Source: Alphaproteobacteria bacterium
GTDB lineage: Bacteria; Pseudomonadota; Alphaproteobacteria; Rhizobiales; Devosiaceae
Reading direction: 5' to 3'
NCBI GenBank assembly: GCA_018828145.1
Contig: JAHJWO010000054.1
Span: forward strand, 62,001 to 126,000
Length of the DNA: 64,000 nucleotides
Shown here: piece by piece, positions 46,487 to 57,602 of the stretch
Layout: each line of letters opens with the position of its first letter
Numbering within the stretch: the stretch's first letter is position 1
The notes under the pieces: generated by a model
Database searches by the model: none
Seen by the model: the letters and a program-made list of their open reading frames with translations, nothing else
What the model was told of the DNA's origin: nothing
Program-made: the position numbers and the translations under genes

Positions 46487-47857
46487 TCAGGCGGCGTCGA
46501 ACACCACCCGGTTTCGCCCCTCGCGCTTGGCGCGATAGAGCGCAACGTCAGCCCGCTTGATCAGGGACTCCGGCGTATCAGCCGCGCTCTCATTGAGCGT
46601 CACCCCCGCCGACACCGTCACGGACAGCGGCCGCCCGGCATTGACCTCGAACACCTTCTCGGCAATCGACTGCCGCACCCGCTCCGCCACCAGCTCGGCC
46701 TGGCCGAAATCGGTATCGGGCATCAGCACGACGAATTCCTCGCCGCCGAATCTGCAGGCCAGATCGACGCCCCTGATATTGCGCTTGAGCCGGGTGGCGA
46801 ACTCGCGCAGCACGGCATCGCCAATGTCGTGCCCATAGGTGTCGTTGACGGCCTTGAAGTGGTCGATATCCAGGATCATCAGCGCCATGTCGCGATCCTG
46901 GGTCTGCGCCTTGCCCAGCATCACGCCCAGGTGGCGGTCGAAATAGCGCCGGTTATAGAGCCCGGTCATGTCGTCGGTCACGGCCAGGGCCATGGTATTG
47001 TTGACGCTCTGGCGCAGCTCCATGGCGTAGCGATAGCGACGGATCTGCGTGCGGACGCGCGCCGCGAGCTCATTGCGCTCCACGGGCCGGGAAATGAAGT
47101 CGTTGACGCCCAGATCCAGTGCTCGCACCACGCGCGGCTTGTCCGCCTCGTCGGCGATCAGGATGATTGGCAGCGTACGGGTGTTTTCCAGCGTCCGGAT
47201 CTGCGAGCAGACCCGCAGCGGATCGAAGTCGGTCAGAGACATCGCAACCAGCGCCAGTTCGTAGTTGGCGCCTGTGACCTGGAACACCGCATCGGCCGGC
47301 TGGGTCAGGATGTCCACGCTGTGCTCAGGCGTGAGGTAATTCCTGATCCGCTCGGCATGCCGCTCATCGGTATCCACGATCAGGATGGAGCCGCCTGCGG
47401 TGCTGATCTTGTCCATGGCCCGCAGGGCATCTTCGACGGCGATCTGCTGGCCGGTCGTGGCGCGGGCGCGCAGTTCATCGGTCAGCGACTTGAGGCGGAC
47501 CAGGCTCTTGACGCGCGCCATCAGCTGCACGTCGTCCACCGGCTTGGTCAGGAAATCGTCGGCACCAACCTCAAGACCCTTCACGCGGTCCGAGGGCTGG
47601 TCAAGCGCGGTGATCATCAGTACGGGTACGTGCTGGGTGCGGACATTGGACTTGAGCCGCCGGCAGACCTCGAATCCGTCCATGTCGGGCATCATGACGT
47701 CGAGAAGAACGATGTCGACATCCGACGTCTGGCAGATCTCTAGAGCCTGAGGCCCCGAGGATGCCGTCACGACATCATAATATTCAGCCGTCAGCCGCGC
47801 TTCGAGCAGGCGGACATTGGTTGGGATGTCGTCAACGATCAGTACGCGTGCGGTCAC
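46487..47857 (-). CDS. pleD: PleD-family response regulator diguanylate cyclase (REC-REC-GGDEF)
   Basis: A 456-residue protein starting at GTG (VTARVLIVDD). The first receiver domain has phospho-acceptor Asp 53 (LLDVMMPDMDG). The second (about 150-280) lacks a clear acceptor Asp, as in Caulobacter PleD, where it is an adaptor. The GGDEF domain reads GGEEF with the inhibitory I-site RGVD five residues before it, so it should be an active, product-inhibited cyclase. PleD drives polar morphogenesis in Caulobacter and is controlled by DivJ/PleC. divK lies immediately upstream in the same operon. Confidence 0.95.
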   Translation of the reverse strand: MTARVLIVDDIPTNVRLLEARLTAEYYDVVTASSGPQALEICQTSDVDIVLLDVMMPDMDGFEVCRRLKSNVRTQHVPVLMITALDQPSDRVKGLEVGADDFLTKPVDDVQLMARVKSLVRLKSLTDELRARATTGQQIAVEDALRAMDKISTAGGSILIVDTDERHAERIRNYLTPEHSVDILTQPADAVFQVTGANYELALVAMSLTDFDPLRVCSQIRTLENTRTLPIILIADEADKPRVVRALDLGVNDFISRPVERNELAARVRTQIRRYRYAMELRQSVNNTMALAVTDDMTGLYNRRYFDRHLGVMLGKAQTQDRDMALMILDIDHFKAVNDTYGHDIGDAVLREFATRLKRNIRGVDLACRFGGEEFVVLMPDTDFGQAELVAERVRQSIAEKVFEVNAGRPLSVTVSAGVTLNESAADTPESLIKRADVALYRAKREGRNRVVFDAA

Positions 47858-47948
47858 TCTGGGCCCCGAAACAATGCGCTGGCCAACGGCGTCCCCCATC
47901 GGCGTCGAGCGGGCCGATCAGGCAGGCCGCTGGCGCGGCGCTGCAGCA

Positions 47949-48320
47949 TCAGGCAGGGCCAATGTAGCGGGCAATAGTTTCCAGAAAGTGAGGCACGGAG
48001 ATGGGCTTGCTGATGTAACCCTCGCAACCGCCTTGCAAAATCCGCTCCTCGTCGCCCTTCATGGCAAAGGCCGTGACGGCAATGACCGGAATATGCGCCA
48101 GGTCATCATCGTCCTTGAGCCACTTGGTGACGACAAGGCCGGAGACCTCGGGCAGCTGGATATCCATGAGGATGAGATCAGGGCGGTGGGCGCGCGCGAG
48201 ATCGAGCGCCTCCATGCCATTGCGGGTCTGGATGACGGCATAGCCGCGCGATTCCAGCAGATCGTTGAAGAGCTTCATGTTCAGCTCATTGTCTTCCACG
48301 ATCATAACAGTCTTTGGCAT
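47949..48320 (-). CDS. divK: Single-domain response regulator DivK
   Basis: A 123-residue receiver domain with no output module. It has the acidic pocket (VEDN), phospho-acceptor Asp 53 ([11 protein letters not shown]), the Thr switch (AVTAFAM) and Lys of the SKPI loop. DivK relays kinase/phosphatase signals to the CckA-CtrA pathway in alphaproteobacteria. ATG 48320 is the expected [10 protein letters not shown] start; the frame extends upstream but the extension does not fit. The divK-pleD order is conserved from Caulobacter. Confidence 0.95.
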   Translation of the reverse strand: MPKTVMIVEDNELNMKLFNDLLESRGYAVIQTRNGMEALDLARAHRPDLILMDIQLPEVSGLVVTKWLKDDDDLAHIPVIAVTAFAMKGDEERILQGGCEGYISKPISVPHFLETIARYIGPA

Positions 48321-48405
48321 GGATCCTTCTCCGCGCCGTCGAGGCGCTGCCGGCTTCGCTTTGCCGCTCCACTCAGCTACCATCGAATCTCTTACAAAAC
48401 ACCAA

Positions 48406-48696
48406 ATGAGGCCTGCAGTGCCGCGTTCCGAGAGAGCCGAGCCATCCGTCGCTCCACTGGCCGAGGCCTGCCTTGGCTATTTGGCCGAAAACCCGGAAGA
48501 GTTGCTGGCCTTCATGCAGCATGCCGGTCTCGATCCGGACACGCTCCGCCGGTCTGTCGGGTCACCTGCCCTGCAGAGCGGGCTCATCGACTATTTTGCC
48601 TCAAACGAACCGATTCTGCTCGCCCTCTGCGCAAATTCCGGCCTGTCGCCCGATCAGTTCATGCGGGTCTGGCACCGGCTCAATGCCACGGAGTGA
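48406..48696 (+). CDS. DUF3572-family protein
   Basis: A 96-residue acidic helical protein ([32 protein letters not shown]...[12 protein letters not shown]). The repeated LxxFMxxAGLDP-like pattern is what I associate with DUF3572. Function unknown. It diverges from divK and its stop is two bases before the DinB start. The ATG at 48406 is listed; GTG 48418 is an alternative. Confidence 0.82.
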   Translation: MRPAVPRSERAEPSVAPLAEACLGYLAENPEELLAFMQHAGLDPDTLRRSVGSPALQSGLIDYFASNEPILLALCANSGLSPDQFMRVWHRLNATE

Positions 48697-48699
48697 TTG

Positions 48700-50022
48700 G
48701 TGACCCTCCAGTGGCTCTGTCGCGATTGCCTCGAACACGGCGCGGGCACTACCGCCCCGATGCGCTGCCCGGGCTGCGGTTCGCCGCGACTGCGCAGTCA
48801 TGCCGAGCTGTTCAGCCTCTCGACTGCCCATGTCGACTGCGACGCCTTCTACGCCTCCGTCGAGAAGCGCGATGACCCCGGCCTGCGCGACAAACCGCTG
48901 ATCATCGGCGGCGGCGTCCGCGGGGTTGTATCCACCTGCTGCTATATCGCGCGCCAGTCCGGCGTCCGCTCGGCCATGCCCATGTTCAAGGCGAGGCAAC
49001 TCTGTCCTGACGCGGTCATCATCAAACCGAACATGGCCAAATATGTGGCGGTCAGCCGGCAGATCCGCGAGCACATGGATGCCCTGACGCCGCTGGTCGA
49101 GCCACTGTCCATCGACGAGGCCATTCTCGACATGTCCGGGACCCAGGCGCTGCACAAGGCGCCGCCGGCACTGGTGCTGGCCCGGTTCGCCCGGACCGTG
49201 GAGACCGAGATTGGCGTCAGCATCTCGGTGGGCCTCAGCCACAACAAGTTTTTGGCCAAGGTCGCGTCCGACCTGGACAAGCCCCGCGGCTTCGCAGTGA
49301 TCGGACAGGCCGAGACGCTGGCCTTCCTCGCTCCAAAGCCCATCAGCCTCATCTATGGCGTGGGCAAGGTGTTCACCGAGGCCCTGCGCAAGGATGGGCT
49401 GGTGACAATCGGCCAGCTGCAGGACGAGCCGCCGGAAAACCTGATGCGCCGCTATGGCGAAACGGGTGCCCGGCTCGCCCGACTGGCACGGGGCGAGGAC
49501 AGCCGCCGGATTTCGTCGAACGACGCGATGAAGACCATCTCCTCCGAGACGACATTCAACACGGACATCAGTGACCTCGATCAGCTTTCCACCGAACTGC
49601 TCAAGGTAACGGAGCGCCTGTCAGAGCGGCTCAAGGCCAAGCAGGTTGTGGGCGACACTGTGACGCTCAAGCTCAAATCCGCCGGTTTCCGCTTGCGCAC
49701 GCGCGCGCGGCATTTGATGATCCCGACACAGCTGGCCAATGTCATCTATGACACCGGCCTGTCGTTGCTGGAGCGCGAAGTCGATGGCACCGCTTTCCGG
49801 CTGATCGGAATCGGCGTTTCGGGTATCGATGCCCACGTTGGCAGCGATCCAGCCGATTTGCTGGAACCAGCCATCGCCCGCAAGGCTGCGGCCGAACGTG
49901 CCATGGATCGCGTGCGCAATCGCTTCGGTCGCGAGGCAGTTGTCCGCGGCAAGCTGTATAAGCAGAAACCGGCGCCGATTCCGGCAGAACCTGACGACCA
50001 GAATGAAGGCAAGACCAGATGA
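48700..50022 (+). CDS. dinB: DNA polymerase IV (DinB), with N-terminal zinc-ribbon
   Basis: A 440-residue Y-family translesion polymerase. The palm motifs are intact: HVDCDAFYASVEKRDDP (catalytic Asp) and LEPLSIDEAILDMSGTQ (SIDE). It carries two CxxC pairs before the polymerase (LCRDC and RCPGC), an N-terminal ribbon that I associate with the alphaproteobacterial form. The start is likely GTG 48700 with GGAG six bases upstream; TTG 48697 is closer to the site. Its stop overlaps the ridA start (ATGA). Confidence 0.92.
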   Translation: MTLQWLCRDCLEHGAGTTAPMRCPGCGSPRLRSHAELFSLSTAHVDCDAFYASVEKRDDPGLRDKPLIIGGGVRGVVSTCCYIARQSGVRSAMPMFKARQLCPDAVIIKPNMAKYVAVSRQIREHMDALTPLVEPLSIDEAILDMSGTQALHKAPPALVLARFARTVETEIGVSISVGLSHNKFLAKVASDLDKPRGFAVIGQAETLAFLAPKPISLIYGVGKVFTEALRKDGLVTIGQLQDEPPENLMRRYGETGARLARLARGEDSRRISSNDAMKTISSETTFNTDISDLDQLSTELLKVTERLSERLKAKQVVGDTVTLKLKSAGFRLRTRARHLMIPTQLANVIYDTGLSLLEREVDGTAFRLIGIGVSGIDAHVGSDPADLLEPAIARKAAAERAMDRVRNRFGREAVVRGKLYKQKPAPIPAEPDDQNEGKTR

Positions 50023-50477
50023 CCAGTCCGATCGAAAAGCTCCGCGAATATGGCTATGAACTGCCCGCGCCCAAGGCGCCCGTCGCCAGCTATGTGCCCG
50101 TGACGCGGTCCGGCAACATTCTCTACGTTTCGGGGCAGATCTCGAGCAATGAAGGCGGCGTGGTGACCGGTCTGCTCGGGGACAACATGAATGTCGTCCA
50201 GGGCGGCAACGCCGCCGAGTTGGCAGCGCTGAACGTGCTGTCGCAGATCGTCCATATGGGCGGCGTGCCGCTGCACGATATCAAGCGCATCCTCAAGGTG
50301 ACCGTATTGGTGGCCTCGACCCCGGACTTTACCGAGCAGCACCTGGTCGCCAATGGCTGTTCCAACCTCCTGGTGGGTGTGCTGGGCGACAAGGGCAAGC
50401 ATGCCCGGGCTGCCTTCGGCGTTGCCTCCCTGCCCTTCGGCGCGGCCGTCGAGATCGAGGCGGTCGTCGAAGTCTAG
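50019..50477 (+). CDS. RidA/YjgF-family protein
   Basis: A 152-residue protein of the large RidA superfamily, which hydrolyses reactive enamine/imine intermediates. It shows YVPVTRSGNILYVSGQISS, NVLSQIVHMGGVPLHDIKRILKVTVLVASTPDFTEQHLVANGCSN and the C-terminal VASLPFGAAVEIEAVVEV with the hydrophobic end typical of the RutC-like trimer. The canonical Arg of RidA (R105) cannot be assigned with certainty by eye. It is translationally coupled to dinB, an unusual pairing. Confidence 0.85.
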   Translation: MTSPIEKLREYGYELPAPKAPVASYVPVTRSGNILYVSGQISSNEGGVVTGLLGDNMNVVQGGNAAELAALNVLSQIVHMGGVPLHDIKRILKVTVLVASTPDFTEQHLVANGCSNLLVGVLGDKGKHARAAFGVASLPFGAAVEIEAVVEV

Positions 50478-50535
50478 TGCAACACCATCGTCACAATACG
50501 GTGCGATTGAGGCCCTTCCACGCGACGAGACCAGT

Positions 50536-51300
50536 ATGACCCAGGCAATGTTTCCAAATCCGGTGGCCCATCGCGGCCTGCATGATCGCGCCGAAGGCTA
50601 TATCGAGAATAGCGCCAGCGCTTTCGAGGCGGCCATTGTCGGTGGCTTTGCCATTGAATGCGACCTGCAGCTCACCAGCGACGGTGTCCCGGTCGTCTTT
50701 CATGACGACGGCATGAAGCGCCTGCTGGGCAAGGATGGGCTGGTCGCCGATACCACGGCGGCCGACATCACCACCTCGCCCCTGCTCGGCAGTGCTGCCG
50801 GCGACTGTCCGCAGCGCTTTGTCGATTTCCTGAGCCAGATCGGCGGCCGTGCTCTTCTGCAGATCGAACTCAAGCATCAGCGCGACGTTGCCGGCACGCA
50901 ATTGCTGGCCCGCGCGGCGGCCGAAGCGCTGAAATCCTATCATGGTCCGGTGACCGTCGAATCGTTTGATCCGCACCTGCTGACGGCGATCCGCCAGTTC
51001 GGCTTCACCGGATTGCGCGGCATCATCACCTACGACTATGCCGATAGCGACCAAAACAGTCACCTGACCGACGACCAGCGCTTCGCGCTCCGGCATCTGC
51101 TGCACTGGCATGAAACGCAGTTCGATTTCATATCCTGCGACAAGAATGCCCTGCAGCTCCCCGCCATCACCTTCTGGCGAGCGCTGGGCAAGCCGGTCAC
51201 GGCCTGGACCATCCGCTCGCTGGCAGAGGCCGATGCGGCTGCGCCATTTGCCGACCAGATCGTGTTCGAGGGATTCGCACCGGCCGCCAAATCTGCGTGA
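50536..51300 (+). CDS. Glycerophosphodiester phosphodiesterase
   Basis: A 254-residue TIM-barrel phosphodiesterase. It has VAHRGLHDRAEGYIENSASAFEAAIVGGFAIECDLQLTSDGVPVVFHDDG with the HR...E...H...D catalytic residues, then QIELKH. There is no signal peptide, so it is cytoplasmic and probably recycles lipid head groups. ATG 50536 (MTQAMFPNPVAHRG) is the family N-terminus; the longer frame upstream belongs to a shadow. It is 58 bases after ridA. Confidence 0.93.
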   Translation: MTQAMFPNPVAHRGLHDRAEGYIENSASAFEAAIVGGFAIECDLQLTSDGVPVVFHDDGMKRLLGKDGLVADTTAADITTSPLLGSAAGDCPQRFVDFLSQIGGRALLQIELKHQRDVAGTQLLARAAAEALKSYHGPVTVESFDPHLLTAIRQFGFTGLRGIITYDYADSDQNSHLTDDQRFALRHLLHWHETQFDFISCDKNALQLPAITFWRALGKPVTAWTIRSLAEADAAAPFADQIVFEGFAPAAKSA

Positions 51301-51378
51301 TTGGCGGCCGCGGCAACCTTACATTGCCGCACGAACAGCCCTATCTTGGGTCGTCCATTGACCGCCGCCGGAACTCCC

Positions 51379-52557
<1,179 letters not shown>

Positions 52558-52612
52558 TGGATGACACGATCGCCACTTTCACGCTGGCGCCAACCGCTTT
52601 ATGTAAAAGCCC

Positions 52613-53737
52613 ATGATCTGGGACATTATCGTTTTCGTGCTGCAGGCCGCGCTCGTCTTCATCGTGTCGACGGCCCTGTTCGACGCCCTGCACTGGACCC
52701 TGCACAAATGGGAAGGCTCGCGCTTCTCCCTGCTGCGTACCCTGTCGTCATGGCACTGGGTGCATCACAAGTTCCTCGGGCTCGACATGCAGATCAACCC
52801 GGCCTATGCCCGGGCCAACGTGTGGTTCCACATCCTGCCCGAATACCTGACGGCAATGGCGGGCACGCTGATCTTCCTGCTGGTCTTTCCCTGGCCCGTC
52901 ATCGCAGCTGTCGCGGCCATTCGCACGGTCATGCTGGTCATGACCCTGCGTGAGGAAGGCCTGGACTATAATCACATGTCGATGGACCGTGTGGGTGGAC
53001 AACAGGGGCTGCTCTGGGTGGACAACAATTACCACGCCATGCACCACGTCTATCCGCACAACTTTTTCTCGTCCTTCGCCAATATCTTCGACCTGATCTT
53101 CGGCACGACCTGCCAGATCAAGGGACGCCGCTTCCTTGTGACCGGCGCCAGCGGCGCCTTCGGCTCGGCAATGGTGGACAAGCTGACGGCCTTGGGCGGG
53201 ATTGTAGAGACGGCCAAGTCAGGCATCGACTTCACGCCCGGCGACTACGACCGCATGCGCGAAAAGCTTGAGCGCGCCGATGTGCTCATCCTCTCACACG
53301 GCGCCAAGACCGAGGATTGCTGGAATGCCAACAACATCACCTTCCGCGAGCTGACCGAGCTCTTCACGGACATCGGCAAGACGCGGCTGGCGCCACCGGA
53401 AGTCTGGGCACTGGGCTCGGAAGTGGAGTTCCATGGCGACATGGGGATGGATGAGCTCAAGGCCTATTCGGCCTCTAAGCGGGCTTTCGCCCTGCGGGCC
53501 CGCGATTACTATCGCTCCGATGCCCTGATCTATCGCCATATCGTGCCGTCTTCCTTCACCTCGGCCATGGGCAAGGGCGCCATGACCGCGGCCACCGCTG
53601 TCAATATCGCCCTGTTTTTCATTCGTCGCGGCTTCCGCTACGTACCGGTGACGCTGACCGGGCTGGCCGTGCTCAACTATTTCCGTTTCCGTTTCTTCCA
53701 GAAGGAGCAGCCGGACATTTCCCAGCCGGCGGAGTGA
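52613..53737 (+). CDS. Fusion of sterol desaturase/fatty acid hydroxylase and short-chain dehydrogenase
   Basis: A 374-residue two-domain protein. Residues 1-160 are a membrane di-iron hydroxylase-like domain with three His boxes (HWTLH, HWVHH, HAMHH), embedded in hydrophobic helices. Residues about 170-374 are an SDR: Rossmann RFLVTGASGAFGSAMVDKL and catalytic YSASK. This matches the bifunctional sterol desaturase/SDR architecture known mostly from cyanobacteria (PRK07424 as I recall). A hydroxylation/dehydrogenation of a lipid is likely; the substrate is not visible. It is followed closely by the HIT gene. Confidence 0.85.
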   Translation: MIWDIIVFVLQAALVFIVSTALFDALHWTLHKWEGSRFSLLRTLSSWHWVHHKFLGLDMQINPAYARANVWFHILPEYLTAMAGTLIFLLVFPWPVIAAVAAIRTVMLVMTLREEGLDYNHMSMDRVGGQQGLLWVDNNYHAMHHVYPHNFFSSFANIFDLIFGTTCQIKGRRFLVTGASGAFGSAMVDKLTALGGIVETAKSGIDFTPGDYDRMREKLERADVLILSHGAKTEDCWNANNITFRELTELFTDIGKTRLAPPEVWALGSEVEFHGDMGMDELKAYSASKRAFALRARDYYRSDALIYRHIVPSSFTSAMGKGAMTAATAVNIALFFIRRGFRYVPVTLTGLAVLNYFRFRFFQKEQPDISQPAE

Positions 53738-53740
53738 ACC

Positions 53741-54157
53741 ATGAGCTACGATCCGTCCAACATCTTCGGCAAAATCCTGCGCGGGGAAATTCCGGCGCAC
53801 AAGGTCCATGAGGATGAGGTCGCGCTGGTGATGATGGACCTGTTTCCCCAGTCCCGCGGCCATGTGCTGATCGTGCCCAAGGCGCCCTCGCGCAATCTGC
53901 TGGATGCCCAACCAGCGACGCTCGCGGCGGTCATCCCGCTGGTACAAAAGGTTGCCAATGCGGTGAAGACTGCGACGGGAGCAGACGGCATTCGTGTCGC
54001 GCAGTTCAACGAGGCGCCGGCCGGGCAGACGGTGTTTCATCTGCATTTCCATGTCATACCGGTCTATGAAGGCGTGCCACTGGGCGCACATGGGGGCGGC
54101 AAGGCCGATGATGGCGAATTGGCAGCCCTGGCCAAGGATATAGCCGCCGCCCTCTAG
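53741..54157 (+). CDS. HIT-family protein
   Basis: A 138-residue histidine-triad nucleotide hydrolase/transferase: IFGKILRGEIPAHKVHEDEVALVMMDLFPQSRGHVLIVPK and the triad QTVFHLHFHVIPVYEG (HxHxH). It is of the Hint type, hydrolysing adenosine phosphoramidates. The ATG lies 3 bases after the SDR fusion stop, so the two are in one transcript. It converges with lolD. Confidence 0.94.
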   Translation: MSYDPSNIFGKILRGEIPAHKVHEDEVALVMMDLFPQSRGHVLIVPKAPSRNLLDAQPATLAAVIPLVQKVANAVKTATGADGIRVAQFNEAPAGQTVFHLHFHVIPVYEGVPLGAHGGGKADDGELAALAKDIAAAL

Positions 54158-54185
54158 CGGTCACCGCTGACCAGCTCAATGCCCA

Positions 54186-54210
54186 GGTCGATCACAGGGT
54201 GTGATCGACC
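54186..54210. terminator. Perfect 11-bp hairpin at the lolD stop codon
   Basis: GGTCGATCACA-GGG-TGTGATCGACC is a perfect inverted repeat spanning the last codons and stop of lolD, between the convergent lolD and HIT genes. No T-run follows either way, so it may be a bidirectional 3' end structure or an unusual stop-codon hairpin. Confidence 0.45.
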
Positions 54211-54878
54211 ACCAACCCACCCTTGAGAGTTACGATGCGGTCGGCGCGGCGCGCCAGATCGTGGTTATGCGTGGCAATGAGCGCGGCAGCGCCTTCATTC
54301 TTGATCAGGTTGGCCAGGGCGCCAAACACCAGGTCGCTGGTTTCCGGATCAAGGTTGCCTGTCGGCTCATCGGCCAGAATCACCTTGGGATGGTTCGCTG
54401 CGGCGCGGGCAATGGCGACGCGCTGCTGCTCGCCGCCGGACAGCTCGGCCGGGCGGTGACTGGCGCGCTGTGCGATTCCCAGTAGTTCCAGCAGTTCCAT
54501 CGAGCGCTTGTTGGCTTCGGCGGGAGACTTGCCGGCAATCAGCTGCGGCATGGACACATTCTCAAGCGCTGTGAACTCGGGCAGCAGATGATGGAACTGA
54601 TACACATAGCCCACGGTCGACCGGCGCAGCTGCGTGCGCCCGCGGTCACCCAGCTTGCTGGTTTTGACGCCGATGATCTCGACTTCCCCGCCCTGCGGGC
54701 TCTCCAGCAGGCCGGACAGATGGAGCAGCGTGGACTTGCCGGCGCCCGAAGGCGCCACCAGGGCGACGAGTTCGCCGCTCTGAACCGTCAGGTTCGCCGC
54801 CTCGAGCACGCGGACGATCTTGTCGCCCTGGCCGTAATGGCGGTGGACGTCCGTCAACACCAGATGCGGCTTACTCAT
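54192..54878 (-). CDS. lolD: Lipoprotein-releasing ABC transporter ATP-binding protein LolD
   Basis: A 228-residue ABC ATPase: Walker [10 protein letters not shown] (about residues 42-50), Q-loop [13 protein letters not shown], signature [14 protein letters not shown], Walker [15 protein letters not shown] and the switch His (ATHNHDLA). It powers release of outer-membrane lipoproteins from the inner membrane. ATG 54878 overlaps the lolC stop by 8 bases, showing coupling. The longer frame to 54902 is rejected. Confidence 0.96.
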   Translation of the reverse strand: MSKPHLVLTDVHRHYGQGDKIVRVLEAANLTVQSGELVALVAPSGAGKSTLLHLSGLLESPQGGEVEIIGVKTSKLGDRGRTQLRRSTVGYVYQFHHLLPEFTALENVSMPQLIAGKSPAEANKRSMELLELLGIAQRASHRPAELSGGEQQRVAIARAAANHPKVILADEPTGNLDPETSDLVFGALANLIKNEGAAALIATHNHDLARRADRIVTLKGGLVVDHTL

Positions 54879-56256
54879 AGCGCAGGGCCTCGACCGGGTC
54901 ATACTGGGCGGCGCGCCAGGCCGGATAAAGCGTAGCGAGGAAACTCAATCCGAGTGCAAGGCACACCACAACTGTCACCTCCATCGGATCTGTCTTGGAA
55001 GGCAACGAGGACAGGAAGAACACCTCGGGCGGGAAAATGGCTACGCCGAGCGTGTTGGAAACGAAGGCGCGCAGCGGCTCTGCATTGGCAGCCACGATCA
55101 GCCCCAGCACCACGCCGCTCAGCGTGCCGACCACGCCAATCGTCGTGCCGGTGATCGAGAAGATCCGCATGATGGCGCCGCGCGTGGCGCCCATGGTCCG
55201 AAGCACTGCAATATCCGCACTCTTGTCCTTCACCAGCATGATCAGGCTGGAGATGATGTTGAATGCGGCCACGAGGATGATCATCGAGAGGATGGTGAAC
55301 ATCACCACCCGCTCCACCTGCAGCGCCGAGAAGAAGGTCTCGTTGCGCTGCTGCCAGTCCGTCAGCACCAGCGGACGGGCGGAAGGGTCTGCCTGCAGGC
55401 GCTGCCGCATCACCGTGGTGTTGTCGGGGTCGTCGATGAAGATCTCGGCCGCACTGGCCTCGCCCACGCGGTCGTAGGCGGCGTCAATCTGCTCGTCGGT
55501 CGGAGGCGGATCAAGCGGGCCAGTGGCGGGAGGCTGAGCGCCAGGCTTCAGCACCTCCTTGACCATCTTGAAATAGTCCTGCGCCGGCTCGAGCGGCATG
55601 TACATGAAGAAGCTGTCGAACTCGACCATGCCCAGATCGAAGATGACATTGACCGGATAGGAGCGGATCTGCGGAGTCGAACCGAAGGGAGTCATCGCCC
55701 CGTCGGGATTGATGATCTGCACCTGGTCGCCCAGCGACACGCCCAGGGTCTGCGCCAGGCGATAGCCGATGGCAATGCCCTTGGTCTCGTCCCACTGGTC
55801 CCAGCCGCCCTGTTCGGCAGAATTGTAGAGCAGCTCGAGCTTCTTGAGGTTTTCTTCGTCCATCCCGCGCACGGTGACGCCGGTGGAACTACCCTGCCCC
55901 GAAGCCAGCACTTGGCCCTCGACGAAGTAGACGGCAAAGCTCACACCGTCGATCTGTTCGAGCGCAGCCACCGTTTCCTTGTAGTCGGTGAATTCGCGCT
56001 CGATCGGATAGGCCGTGAAATGGCCATTGAGGCCCAAAATCTTGGTCAGCAGCTCGGCCCGGAACCCGTTCATCACCGACATGACGACGATCAGGGTGGC
56101 CACGCCGATGGCAACGCCCACCATGGTGAGGCTGGCGATCACGGAGATGAACGCTTCCTTGCGCCGGGCGCGCAGATAGCGCCCCGCGACCATCCATTCA
56201 AAGCGCGAAAAAGCGCGCGTGCCCTTGTTCAGCAGAGGCGGCGCCGTGTCGGTCAA
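54871..56256 (-). CDS. lolC: Lipoprotein-releasing permease LolC/LolE-type
   Basis: A 461-residue permease with four membrane helices: one after the N-terminus ([33 protein letters not shown]), and three C-terminal ([69 protein letters not shown]). A large periplasmic domain lies between. A single gene encodes the permease, so it probably works as a homodimer (LolF-like). The start is TTG 56256, overlapping the proS stop by four bases (TTGA). It is coupled to lolD. Confidence 0.95.
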   Translation of the reverse strand: MTDTAPPLLNKGTRAFSRFEWMVAGRYLRARRKEAFISVIASLTMVGVAIGVATLIVVMSVMNGFRAELLTKILGLNGHFTAYPIEREFTDYKETVAALEQIDGVSFAVYFVEGQVLASGQGSSTGVTVRGMDEENLKKLELLYNSAEQGGWDQWDETKGIAIGYRLAQTLGVSLGDQVQIINPDGAMTPFGSTPQIRSYPVNVIFDLGMVEFDSFFMYMPLEPAQDYFKMVKEVLKPGAQPPATGPLDPPPTDEQIDAAYDRVGEASAAEIFIDDPDNTTVMRQRLQADPSARPLVLTDWQQRNETFFSALQVERVVMFTILSMIILVAAFNIISSLIMLVKDKSADIAVLRTMGATRGAIMRIFSITGTTIGVVGTLSGVVLGLIVAANAEPLRAFVSNTLGVAIFPPEVFFLSSLPSKTDPMEVTVVVCLALGLSFLATLYPAWRAAQYDPVEALRYE

Positions 56257-57602
56257 ATGTCGGTCTTTCGCTGCGGTTCGATGAGGCCCTTGAGACGCGC
56301 CACCGCATCGGCAATCGGCAGCGTCTCCCGCTCACCGGTCTTGCGATGCTTGATTTCGGCTTCCCCGGCCTTCAGCCCGCGCGGCCCCAGGATGATCTGG
56401 TAGGGAATGCCGATCAGGTCGGCCGTGGTGAACTTGGCGCCGGCGCCTTGGTCACGATCGTCATAGAGCATGTCGAGGCCTGCCGCGTTCAACGCCGCAT
56501 AGAGCGCGTCACACGCGGCGTCACACTCCGCATCGCCGGCCTTGAGATTGATGAGCACCGCCTCGAACGGGGCAACCGAAACCGGCCAGACGATGCCCGC
56601 ATCGTCGTGGAATGCCTCGATCAGGGCGGGCACCAGACGGGTCGGCCCAATGCCATAGGAGCCCATATGCACGGTGATTTCCTTGCCATCGGGACCGGTC
56701 ACGGTCGCCTTCATGGGCTCGGAATACTTGGTGCCGAAGTAGAAAATGTGGCCGACTTCGATGCCGCGTGCCGAGACGCGATGCTCTTCCGGCACGGCCG
56801 CTTCATATTCGGCCATGTCGACCATGTCCTCGGTCGCGGCATAGAGCGAGGTCCAGTCCTCAAAGATCGGCTTGAGGTCGCCCCGGAAGTCGGTATCGGG
56901 GCCGGGAATGGGCTTGTCGAGCAGGCGCCGGTCGCAGAACACGGCGCTCTCGCCCGTATCGGCCAGCACGATCCACTCATGGCTGAGGTCGCCGCCGATG
57001 GGGCCGGTATCGGCGCGCATCGGAATGGCCGTCATCCCCATGCGGGCATAGGTGCGCATATAGGCCACGAACATGCGCTCATAGGCCTCGACGGCTGCTT
57101 CCTTGCTCAGGTCGAAGGAATAGGCATCCTTCATCAGGAATTCGCGGCTCCGCATGGTACCAAAGCGCGGGCGCACCTCGTCACGGAACTTCCACTGGAT
57201 GTGGTAGAGGTTCAGCGGCAGGTCCTTGTAGGACTTCACATAGCTGCGGAAGATGTCGGTGATCATCTCCTCATTGGTCGGGCCATAGAGGAATTCGCGC
57301 TCGTGCCGGTCCTCGATGCGGAGCATTTCCTTGCCATAGGCGTCGTAACGCCCGCTCTCGCGCCACAGGTCAGCCGACTGGATGGTGGGCATAAGCAATT
57401 GCACCGCCCCGGAGCGGTTCTGCTCCTCCTCGATGATCTTCTGAACCTTCATCAGGACTTTGTAGCCGAGCGGCAGCCAGGAATAGAGGCCGGAGGCCTG
57501 CTGCCGGATCATGCCGGCGCGCAGCATCAGGCGATGCGAGGCGATTTCGGCTTCCTTGGGCACGTCACGCAGCACGGGCAAGAAGTAGCGGGACAGGCGC
57601 AT
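56253..57602 (-). CDS. proS: Prolyl-tRNA synthetase (short, no insertion domain)
   Basis: A 449-residue class II synthetase. It has [23 protein letters not shown], motif 2 ([25 protein letters not shown]), and motif 3 ([27 protein letters not shown]). It lacks the bacterial editing INS domain, so it is of the short alphaproteobacterial kind, near 440 residues. ATG 57602 ([15 protein letters not shown]) has a CGGGAG site. It heads the operon proS-lolC-lolD. Confidence 0.96.
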   Translation of the reverse strand: MRLSRYFLPVLRDVPKEAEIASHRLMLRAGMIRQQASGLYSWLPLGYKVLMKVQKIIEEEQNRSGAVQLLMPTIQSADLWRESGRYDAYGKEMLRIEDRHEREFLYGPTNEEMITDIFRSYVKSYKDLPLNLYHIQWKFRDEVRPRFGTMRSREFLMKDAYSFDLSKEAAVEAYERMFVAYMRTYARMGMTAIPMRADTGPIGGDLSHEWIVLADTGESAVFCDRRLLDKPIPGPDTDFRGDLKPIFEDWTSLYAATEDMVDMAEYEAAVPEEHRVSARGIEVGHIFYFGTKYSEPMKATVTGPDGKEITVHMGSYGIGPTRLVPALIEAFHDDAGIVWPVSVAPFEAVLINLKAGDAECDAACDALYAALNAAGLDMLYDDRDQGAGAKFTTADLIGIPYQIILGPRGLKAGEAEIKHRKTGERETLPIADAVARLKGLIEPQRKTDI

